NCBI GenBank assembly: GCA_037447655.1
Contig: JBBHKE010002683.1
Coordinates: forward strand, 620,075-659,917
From: Zygnema cylindricum
Lineage: Eukaryota > Streptophyta > Zygnematophyceae > Zygnematales > Zygnemataceae
Direction: 5' to 3'
DNA length: 39,843 bases
In this document: positions 32,226 through 39,843 of the stretch, one piece after another
How positions within the stretch are numbered: the stretch's first letter is position 1
Layout of the letters: each line of letters begins with the position of its first letter
Notes under the pieces: generated by a model
Told to the model about the DNA's origin: nothing
Database searches by the model: none
The model's input: only the letters and a program-made list of their open reading frames with translations
Position numbers and translations under genes: made by a program

Positions 32226-33534
32226 TGAAATTCTATGGGCTCCATTGCCACACAGAATTCGCAGGTCCAAAGGAAGCTAATCTAGATAGTGCCGACTCCA
32301 AGTTAATATAAACCCAAATGATTGACCCCTTGACAATCATAACCCCATTACAGCTTCACCCCTGTGAAATAAGACTTTCTGTGTGCTCAGTTTCACTACA
32401 GAATGCAAAGTTAGAATAGTAGTTTAGGATAACATTCCCCACTTTGACTTTCCCTTAGAAATGCAGCCACCCATGCAGGCAAAAACTATGACCGACTACA
32501 CCCATGTGTAGCCTGGACTCCACTGAGTCCGCAGCAACAAGAATCACTGAATTTGGTCAACTGAATTGATAGTTATGGCTGGCCAAAGTTTGCCATTTAT
32601 ACAAGGTGCTCTCTGGGAGAGGCAGCTACCTACCATAAATATTCTAAGTCCTAAACCCCTCTCTAAACCCTCTAGTACTAAGGTACGGACCAATCACATT
32701 ATTGTATAGTACAAAAAGGTACAAATGCCGGTGTACCTTTTGTACGGACATCGTACGACATGGCTAATAAGTCAACAAATGTCCTATCCGGATTCGCTCT
32801 TGTATTCTCCGGAATTCCTGCCTCCAAATCTTATCTCTCCACGTGGCGCCAGGTCATGCCGCGTCAGAAAACTGTACCGTACAAGAAAGTACAAGTGCCG
32901 GAGTACTTTCTGTACGTACATTGTACGATGTCGCCATAGTGCGACATTTGTCACTCCCGGATTTGTTTTCTGCCGTTCCGGAAATTCCGTAATCCCGTAC
33001 GATGTTGCCACGTGTCATCCGGAGTGGCGGCGTCTGCAAACTGCCAAATTTTCCTTTCCGCGATGTCGGCGCTTACCACGGTCGTCCGATTTACATCGTA
33101 ACTAAAACGGACCGTCGAAATAAATGTCCGTACTATTTATTTCGTCCGGTGTTAAAAGTACAACTGTTTCTATGCCCTGAATACCGTAATCCAGTTAAAT
33201 GGAATTCCCTACCTGTAACTATATAAATATCTATCAAACCCTACATGTACTAGCACTAGTCCTAGACTAAATGGACAAAGCTAACGTCTACGGGACGATT
33301 CACCGACGGTAGGTACCAGGATCAATTCCTGGGTCCGTCAAATACCATTTTGGTAAACATACCTATATTATCTATTCCTGTCTCTCTGGAGAGCTTAGGC
33401 TGCCATGGCTCTAGCTCCCTCTCCAGCCTTCAGTGACTACGACAAGTGTGGGGGCTTGGAGAAGGGAGTCAGGGGTAGACTGCCTCTACTCTTTTCTATC
33501 TAATAAAGACCTAGAAAATACCCAAATATCAACA
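32226..33534 (-). repeat. Copia-2 3' LTR
   Basis: 1309 bp, essentially identical to the 5' LTR at 35493-36801. It contains two GTAC hairpins (32709-32745 and 32879-32915), two G-boxes (32840-32845 and 33009-33014) and a TATAAAT box (element strand, 32601-32595). The 126-codon plus-strand ORF inside (32725-33105) is an antisense artefact found in both LTRs. Confidence 0.92.
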
Positions 33535-33548
33535 CTCCCCTTATTTTC
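33535..33548 (-). promoter_or_regulatory. Copia-2 polypurine tract
   Basis: The element strand reads AGAAAATAAGGGGAG right before the 3' LTR start TGTTGATATT. Confidence 0.75.
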
Positions 33549-33562
33549 TAGTCTACTTCCTT

Positions 33563-35512
33563 TCAACTATTACAAACAAAATAAACAAAACACTCCCTCC
33601 CCTTTTTCCTTTTTCTTTTCTTTTTCCTTTTATATAACTTATGAAATATGCTCTTGTATTTAAAACAATGCATTAGCTGAAATGAAATAATAATTGCATC
33701 ACACATTTCATTTAGCATCCCACTTATCATAAATCCGAGCGAAGATTTTATCCACCTCATCTCTTTTCCATCCACACTAAATCCGATTTCCCTCTTGCAA
33801 TTCAAACAGCCAGCCCCATCTCGAATCTGTAACACACATCTTGAGGCTAACCCTTTTACAGGCACACCTTCATAAATGTCATCACTCCCTTTAGTGATGT
33901 CAAACCTATTACCCCCAAAACATGAACTTTCCTCACTCTCTCCCATGGATTTCTTTCCACTCTCACTTTCTAAATTTATTCCCAATAAATATTTATCCTC
34001 CCCTAAACCTTTCATTAAATATTCCTCTTCTTCCTTATCCTTTAAAACCCCTTCTAGTTTCACTTCTCCCCTTTCCTCGGAATCCGTTGAAGTTTCCCTT
34101 TCCGACCAGTTTTCTAATTCCAAAATACCTATAAAATTATCCTCATTAATTTTATTTTTCCCGTTTTCACTTAGGGATCCTAGTTCTGACTTTATCATTT
34201 CTAAGTCATACAATTTACACTCCTCAACATCTTCTAGTACCTCCTCTCTCTTTACTTCCCTTATACCTCCAAAAGCACACTGTTGCCTACACTCCTCAAC
34301 ATCCTCTAGTACCTCCTCTCTCTTTACTTCCCTTATACCTCCAAAAGCACACTGTTGCCTTCGTGGAATTTCTGTGTACTTTTCTCTCTTCTCCATTCTA
34401 CCGATGTGAAGAAGCTCCAGGATTACTTCATCCTCTTTCTCCTCTTCCCCTTCTTCCTCCTCATTCACACTCCAACTTCTAAGTTCTTCCAAACGAGGAC
34501 ACTCCTCCATATAGTGACCCGGTTTCCTACAAGCGAAGCAAACCCTTTGTTTCAAAGCTCCCCTTTCTTTTCCTCTCCCTCTCTTTCCACCAAAGTTCCG
34601 ATAAGTTTTACCTTTGTCTTTCTTCCTTTCATCACGCTTCCGCTCGTCACCACCATTCCTCACATCACGCTTCCGCCAGTCACCACCCGCTGTAAATGCA
34701 GTCACCCTCTCACTTCCCCTACGAAGCTCCAAGGTGGTTTCCCTCACAAGAATTATCCCCATGGTAATGCTCCAAGTCCATGAGGAGACATCCATTCCCT
34801 ACATACGGTAAATGATGTCTTCGTACTCATATGGGAGCTTCATGATTAGTGTATTAATCTTTCTCTCCTCAAATTCTACATATTCCGCACTAGCAAGTTC
34901 AACATATAACGCAGCAATATCATTGCAAAACTCTATCATGATATCGCCTTTATAAACATAGGCCTCAATTTCCTGTTTTACTAACTGCTGCCTCTGTATA
35001 GTCTCACTCTTATAAATCTGAATTAGTGCTTCCCATATCTCTGAAGACTTGACTAGACTTAAAAGAGTGATAGCTATGGACTTAGACACATATCTAAGTA
35101 TGAGATGTTTTGCTATAGTGTTTTTATATTCCCAAATATTCCTATCATTTTCTTCAGTTTTTAGTTCAGTTATAACCCCCACAAGTGGAACCGTAGCCGA
35201 GAGCCTAGCTCCCCTCACCATACGTGTCCCTTTATCCTTCTCCCCTATTTCCCCTTCCACGGTAATGATTTTCCCTTCATTTTCCGTTGCATCTGAACTC
35301 CGGGTGGTTTTCAAGGAAGCCCCAGATGATTCTCCATAGTGAGCTCCTCCAAAGCCCGGTGGCGGACACCTCACTTGTCCCGAAACAATTCCCCACAAGT
35401 GCTTCTCGAAAAGCAACCCCTCCATCGTAAACTCCCAATAAGTGAAGTCTGTTCCATCGAACATAGGCACCCTAGATGGTGGGCCCATAACATGAAATTC
35501 TATGGGCTCCAT
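33563..35512 (-). CDS. Copia-2 Gag, one frame with a single internal UAG
   Basis: ATG 35512 lies inside the 5' LTR. Codons 1-237 (MEPIEFHVM, 'PPSRVPMFDGTDFTYWEF', ...EDIIYRM) are the copia Gag core; a TAG at 34801-34799 follows. The same frame then continues with GGA-ATG and 409 more codons to 33563, including 'ITMGIILVRETTLELRRG' (aligned with copia-1 '...VVGMILVQENTIEIRRG', so the frame is truly continuous), a zinc knuckle 'CFACRKPGHYMEEC', 'EIPRRQQCAFGG' (the segment just before protease in copia-1), a tandem 24-residue repeat and a long Glu/Ser/Lys-rich tail of unknown origin. Together the frame fills 1950 nt of coding space. The UAG may be a late mutation or a readthrough stop; the near-identical LTRs argue for little decay time. 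Confidence 0.85.
34215..34360 (-). repeat. 72-bp in-frame tandem repeat in copia-2 Gag tail
   Basis: Two adjacent 72-bp units encode RQQCAFGGIREV + KREEVLEDVEEC twice. They differ at very few bases (CATCTTC/CATCCTC). The unit starts in the segment conserved with copia-1 and ends in the acidic tail. Confidence 0.88.
35477..35491 (-). promoter_or_regulatory. Copia-2 primer-binding site, anticodon-arm type
   Basis: Element strand GTTATGGGCCCACCA starts one base after the LTR (TTTCA-T-). It is the perfect 15-nt complement of the plant initiator-Met tRNA anticodon arm (TGGTGGGCCCATAAC, as I know it). It lies within the gag frame (encodes VMGPP). This implies priming by a 5' tRNA half, as in Drosophila copia. 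Confidence 0.8.
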
Positions 35513-36801
35513 TGCCACACAGAATTCGCAGGTCCAAAGGAAGCTAATCTAGATAGTGCCGACTCCAAGTTAATATAAACCCAAATGATTGACCCCTTGA
35601 CAATCATAACCCCATTACAGCTTCACCCCTGTGAAATAAGACTTTCTGTGTGCTCAGTTTCACTACAGAATGCAAAGTTAGAATAGTAGTTTAGGATAAC
35701 ATTCCCCACTTTGACTTTCCCTTAGAAATGCAGCCACCCATGCAGGCAAAAACTATGACCGACTACACCCATGTGTAGCCTGGACTCCACTGAGTCCGCA
35801 GCAACAAGAATCACTGAATTTGGTCAACTGAATTGATAGTTATGGCTGGCCAAAGTTTGCCATTTATACAAGGTGCTCTCTGGGAGAGGCAGCTACCTAC
35901 CATAAATATTCTAAGTCCTAAACCCCTCTCTAAACCCTCTAGTACTAAGGTACGGACCAATCACATTATTGTATAGTACAAAAAGGTACAAATGCCGGTG
36001 TACCTTTTGTACGGACATCGTACGACATGGCTAATAAGTCAACAAATGTCCTATCCGGATTCGCTCTTGTATTCTCCGGAATTCCTGCCTCCAAATCTTA
36101 TCTCTCCACGTGGCGCCAGGTCATGCCGCGTCAGAAAACTGTACCGTACAAGAAAGTACAAGTGCCGGAGTACTTTCTGTACGTACATTGTACGATGTCG
36201 CCATAGTGCGACATTTGTCACTCCCGGATTTGTTTTCTGCCGTTCCGGAAATTCCGTAATCCCGTACGATGTTGCCACGTGTCATCCGGAGTGGCGGCGT
36301 CTGCAAACTGCCAAATTTTCCTTTCCGCGATGTCGGCGCTTACCACGGTCGTCCGATTTACATCGTAACTAAAACGGACCGTCGAAATAAATGTCCGTAC
36401 TATTTATTTCGTCCGGTGTTAAAAGTACAACTGTTTCTATGCCCTGAATACCGTAATCCAGTTAAATGGAATTCCCTACCTGTAACTATATAAATATCTA
36501 TCAAACCCTACATGTACTAGCACTAGTCCTAGACTAAATGGACAAAGCTAACGTCTACGGGACGATTCACCGACGGTAGGTACCAGGATCAATTCCTGGG
36601 TCCGTCAAATACCATTTTGGTAAACATACCTATATTATCTATTCCTGTCTCTCTGGAGAGCTTAGGCTGCCATGGCTCTAGCTCCCTCTCCAGCCTTCAG
36701 TGACTACGACAAGTGTGGGGGCTTGGAGAAGGGAGTCAGGGGCAGACTGCCTCTACTCTTTTCTATCTAATAAAGACCTAGAAAATACCCAAATATCAAC
36801 A
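35493..36801 (-). repeat. Copia-2 5' LTR
   Basis: Carries the promoter: TATAAAT at 35868-35862 (element strand), with the two regulatory modules upstream of it and about 350 bp from there to the gag ATG at 35512. Ends: TGTTGATATTTGGG and CCATAGAATTTCA. Confidence 0.92.
35976..36281 (-). promoter_or_regulatory. Duplicated U3 regulatory modules (GTAC hairpin + G-box)
   Basis: Module A: hairpin 35976-36012 (GTACAAAAAGGTAC ... GTACCTTTTGTAC, loop with TGCCGG), then a CGTACGACATGG word, a CTCCGGA box and G-box 36107-36112. Module B repeats the order: hairpin 36146-36182 (GTACAAGAAAGTAC ... GTACTTTCTGTAC, TGCCGG loop), TGTACGATGTCGCC, CCGGAAATTCCG and G-box 36276-36281. The period is about 170 bp. 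Copia-1's LTR has one such module; the solo LTR has two. Confidence 0.65.
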
Positions 36802-37127
36802 GGCTGTAAAGGTATGTTCAAGAGTCTGCTGTTGACTAGGTCTACTGGACTATTTAAACTATTCAGTTGCTAATCAACTAGGTACTATCCTGTTGTACAC
36901 GTGGACCTTCTTGGTCAACCACGATCAATCCAACTATCTTCTAGAACAAAGTAGTCATATCTACATTCTCCGGCATTGCTATATTGCTACGCTGCACTGC
37001 TATGTTACTACGTTACGTTGTTATACGGCTACGCTGTGTTGCTCCGTTGCTATGTTGTGCTCGTCTGCATCGCAGCTGCGCTGCTTCGAACGGCAACTGC
37101 AACAACCTATTGTGTAACCTTGTTACA
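36802..37127 (-). repeat. Chromovirus 5' LTR, part 2 (outer)
   Basis: Begins with the TSD GGCTG, continues TAAAGGTATGTTCAAGAGTC and ends CTTGTTACA at 37127. With part 1 it rebuilds a 476-bp LTR. It contains the CTACGCTG-type minisatellite at about 36975-37090. Confidence 0.87.
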
Positions 37128-38955
37128 TTCTTAAAGACCCGTTTCACATCAATTGCCTTGTTTTTCTTGGATAATTAAATTTCCTCAAATATACGATGAA
37201 CAACCACCGATTTAAATTATTTTTCCCGCGACGGTTTCCACTTTGTCTCGCAATTGGGGGACCTTGCCTCGACATAAGATTTAAGGTCGTCATTTATGTT
37301 CTTGGTAAGCGGTTGTTATAAAAGAAGAAACAGTCTCTTTCGCAACCGAATTGAAGTAATGCGAGTTTGACACATTTCTTTTTTTTTATCATAAGTTACA
37401 CCCTCCAATTTCTTCCCAATCGTAATTTGAGAACTTCTTCATACAATTTTTTCACCCCCTTTCTCTTCCCCGTATTCAATTTATTGAACGCTTGACCTTA
37501 AAACCTTTTTTTAAGCTTTCAAATTTTCAAGTGTTAGAAGACGCTCATAGATTAAAATTTTTGTTACTTCCATTCATTTCGATTTCACTATCACCTTTTT
37601 TTCTCTATTTTCTCCTTCCAAATATTAACGTAGGGTTCCTCATCTAGTTTCGAATCTGGAATGTCTATAAATGTTGCAACTCTTCTCTCCTCATAAAAGT
37701 CTAATCTTTCTTCAAACTACCACGTGGCGGATTTGAGAACTGTATGGAAATTTACATTTATAGACTCCTCCATGGTGTGCGAAAGGGATTATAAACTCGT
37801 TAAAAATTCCTCTGCACACTATAGGCAACGGAGATTTAAAGCCAATACCTTGGCGCGTACATCCCCTTCCACTTTGTCGACTCCATAAATATGGTTGCAT
37901 GACAATGCAAAATGCGTAAATGAATTATAGTCAATTTTTGTTTGCTCTATAATTCCTACATTGTTTTGCTCTCAGATTTAAAGTTAATAATCGATTAGAA
38001 ATGTTATTTGTCGTAAGGACCGCGTCGTCTCCTAATAACATTTGGTGGTCGGAGTTATGAATCATAGCTGAAACCATTTTTTGTACAGATTGATTTTTGA
38101 ATTCGACAACTCCGCTGAGAATAAAGTGTTGTAAATGGTTGTCTTTTTCCCCATTGTTTACATAACCCCATGAAAAATTATAAACCCCCCCCCCCCACTA
38201 TCGGTCTGAATGGAGTTAATTTTATCGTCAAATTGTCGTTCGACCATAACATGTCACTCTTTGAATGCTTCAAAAGCATTCGAATTTTGTTTTCAGTAAA
38301 TAAACCCAAGATTTATGAGAGAAATATTCAACAATTGCCAAAATATATTTGCTTTGTCCAATTGTTTCAAGTTTAATGTTTCCACAAAGGTCAATATGTA
38401 CGAGCTCTAAAGGATTTTGAGCTTAATGTTTGTTGTCTTTTGCTGGATGAGATTTCCGAATTTTACGCCCTTGACTATACCCCCCACACCCATTAATTTT
38501 CTCACGGATGCGAGGTCCAAACCTCTCACCGAAGAATTCCAAATATTTTTTTCAAAATTTCCTTAAATGCGTGACACATCTGATGATACCGTAATATTTA
38601 TGCAATATAGCCAAGGTGGGAGCATTAGATTTGGGCTTTCTCCACAAGAGCCAACTATATAGGCATCTATCACCACCCCTTGACCAATAAATTTTATTTT
38701 CTCATTCTAAATTTGAATTGATTGACCCCTCTTCGCAATTATACTCGCGCCGATGCGTTGGATATGCGGAATACTCAATAACTCGACGGAGCCATCCGAA
38801 ATATAAAGTGTATTTTGAAGGCGACATTGTGTCACCTTCTCCTTCCCATTAAAGTACCAAGATAAAAGGCCAAGACGAACCATGCAAATCGTGTTAACCA
38901 AAATGATGTGGTTGCTTGCGGCGGTAATTAACTTCGGTGTGGTCAATTTTCGCAT
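37128..38955 (-). pseudogene. Old copia element (copia-3), upstream part
   Basis: On the minus strand from 38955: 'CRLQNTLYISDGSVELLSIP' is the copia protease-to-pre-integrase region. At 38230-38420 'LELVHIDLCG' and 'KYILAIVEYFSHKSWVYLLK' are the integrase core start. Further down, many stops, then 'AIDVKRVFK' just before the chromovirus (37128-37160), continued by 'SREVIKYKIG' at 21414. It is the oldest layer of the nest. Confidence 0.75.
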
Positions 38956-39167
38956 ACCATCAAATAACTTGCATTACATAGCTATTTTCCTGTTCTTTCC
39001 GGTGACTTACAAGCATTGAAACATAAAACGTTGTACATAAGAGATGTCAGGTGGGCGTTTTGCACAAAAGCAGAATTGTTGTACATAACAGTAGTTTTTG
39101 CAAGCATAAAAAGTGGATAGCATTAAATAAGAATTTTTCGCTTCAACGTTCATTTTATTTGAACGTA

Positions 39168-39246
39168 AATAACACTAATTTATGTTTTTGGGCCCAAAAA
39201 AATAAAGATAAAATTAGTGTTATTAACACTAATAACGAAGTGGTGT
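39168..39246. repeat. Hairpin centred on GGGCCC plus MITE-like right end
   Basis: AATAACACTAATT (39168) and AATTAGTGTTATT (39212-39224) are exact reverse complements, with TTTTTGGGCCCAAAAA at the centre. The following TTAACACTAATAACGAAGTGGTGTAGTG resembles the right terminus of the MITE at 17360-17586. Confidence 0.6.
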
Positions 39247-39778
39247 AGTGTTGCTATTTGAATATCAACAACAGTAAAATAATAATAAGCTTCAAGAATA
39301 ACGCACGACGGTAAATCGCATGATAACATGGAAACTGGAAGAAAGGAAAACCGTAAACGGAACTGATAAAATGTAGAAAGAACTTTTAAAACAAAAAATG
39401 GAAAACATTGCGGAAGAAAGTAACACTAACAAAGGGGCGAACTAAAAGACAATCAGTTTTAAAAATCAAATTTCTATATCCCCGTTTTGAACATTTGCTT
39501 TGGGATTGGTACGGAAAAAGAGAATGTGTCATAAACGTCGGAGTGGGATGGACGATGCAACGGGATTTAATTTTGTGTCAATTGCCTTTCCTTTCTTAAC
39601 CACCCCTTTCTGTCGGCGGTTCCCGGTCCCTTGTGACTGCCACATGCAGAGTATTCAAAATCTCTGGCTGGGACTAGAGATTGGTCATTGTTTTTATGAA
39701 GTACTATTTGCGTAACACACTGTAGCGCACTATTTAGTTGTGTTTGCTAGTGTTGGGTATTGAGGACCCATTGCCGAT

Positions 39779-39843
39779 ATTCGATATATATCGAATTTCA
39801 GGTACCCGATATTCGATATATAGCTTCGATATATCGAATTTCA
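39779..39843. repeat. ATTCGATATAT palindrome array, cut by window end
   Basis: ATTCGATATATATCGAAT (39779-39796) is an exact 18-bp palindrome. A related one, ATTCGATATATAGCTTCGATATATCGAAT-like, spans 39811-39839. Both are followed by TTCA, with the word CGATATTCGATATAT repeated, suggesting a tandem repeat that continues beyond the window. Confidence 0.7.

Larger units (their letters stand above)
32226..36801 (-). mobile_element. Copia-2: young, gag-only Ty1/copia element
   Basis: 4576 bp: two 1309-bp LTRs (32226-33534 and 35493-36801) and a 1958-bp internal region. The LTRs are TG...CA-bounded and I find a single difference between them (T/C near 33470 and 36743). An exact 5-bp TSD (GGCTG) flanks the element. 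It has a PBS and polypurine tract but no protease, integrase, RT or RNase H. It must have been mobilised in trans, probably by a full-length relative; copia-1-like elements share Gag and LTR features. It fits the class of non-autonomous terminal-repeat retrotransposons that keep gag. Confidence 0.92.
21415..37127 (-). mobile_element. Ty3/gypsy chromovirus, split by two nested copia elements
   Basis: Minus-strand order: 5' LTR (37127-36802 plus 32225-32071), PBS, gag, protease, RT/RNase H, integrase, chromodomain, an extra ORF, PPT, 3' LTR (21890-21415). Each LTR is 476 bp after removing the insertion and starts TGTAAC / ends TTTTACA on the element strand. Flanks GTCTT (21410-21414) and TTCTT (37128-37132) look like a 5-bp duplication with one change. 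Without copia-1, copia-2 and a 169-bp duplication the element is about 7.26 kb. LTR divergence is about 18 in the first 155 bp by eye, so it is much older than copia-2. All ORFs carry stops or frameshifts. Confidence 0.88.
38956..39843. other. Intergenic DNA with palindromic repeats
   Basis: No gene recognised. Upstream copia-3 sequence is expected here but I cannot recognise it. Holds the hairpin at 39168-39246 and the AT palindromes at 39779-39843. Confidence 0.4.

Noticed and set aside
32725-33105. 126-codon plus-strand ORF found identically at 35992-36372
   Set aside because: Identity comes from the two LTRs of copia-2; it is antisense to the LTR and overlaps palindromes.
1-39843. CRISPR arrays, operons or prokaryotic signals
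   Set aside because: None seen; introns, PPR and eL36 genes and retrotransposons show a eukaryotic nuclear genome.

Overview
This is nuclear DNA of a green-lineage (streptophyte) eukaryote. Two spliced host genes support this: a four-exon pentatricopeptide-repeat (PPR) gene with a transit-peptide-like first exon, and a plant-type ribosomal protein eL36 gene with GT-AG introns. The rest is AT-rich intergenic DNA and retroelements. The LINE and chromovirus types remind me of charophyte algae (Chara-like) or early land plants, but that is an inference and no species is claimed.

Layout. 1-4.1 kb: two decayed copies of one LINE family on the minus strand (the left copy runs off the window), separated by a ~223-bp foldback MITE. 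4.2-5.6 kb: gene-poor. 5.8-10.4 kb: PPR gene, minus strand, four exons joining in frame to 704 codons. 10.4-11.4 kb: divergent intergenic region with an inverted pair of G-boxes. 11.4-12.9 kb: RPL36, plus strand, three exons, 105 codons. 12.9-19 kb: AT-rich DNA with a second copy of the MITE at 17.36-17.59 kb. 19.0-19.2 kb: a strict 20-bp GC-rich minisatellite. 19.9-38.95 kb: a nest of LTR retrotransposons. 39-39.8 kb: palindromic repeats.

The nest can be read in layers. (1) An old Ty1/copia element on the minus strand (integrase at 38.0-38.95 kb, RT remnant at 21.2-21.4 kb) was split by (2) a ~7.3-kb Ty3/gypsy chromovirus (21415-37127, 476-bp LTRs). The chromovirus was then hit twice: by (3) copia-1 (23398-27096, TSD TCCAA), which lost RT/RNase H and half of its 3' LTR, and by (4) copia-2 (32226-36801, TSD GGCTG), which landed in the chromovirus 5' LTR. 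Copia-2 has two 1309-bp LTRs that differ at one site I can see, and its internal region codes only for Gag. A related solo-like LTR lies in plus orientation at 19894-21179.

Most interesting points: both copia elements carry, just inside the 5' LTR and within the gag frame, a primer-binding site that matches the anticodon arm of plant initiator-Met tRNA rather than its 3' end. This is the half-tRNA priming geometry known from Drosophila copia. The chromovirus around them uses the normal 3'-end site of the same tRNA. The young gag-only copia-2 is one reading frame across its whole internal region, interrupted by a single UAG. The chromovirus has an extra ORF downstream of its chromodomain (NLS-like start, acidic middle, Pro/Glu/Ala and coiled-coil end). 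The copia LTRs contain duplicated regulatory modules, each a GTAC hairpin plus a G-box.
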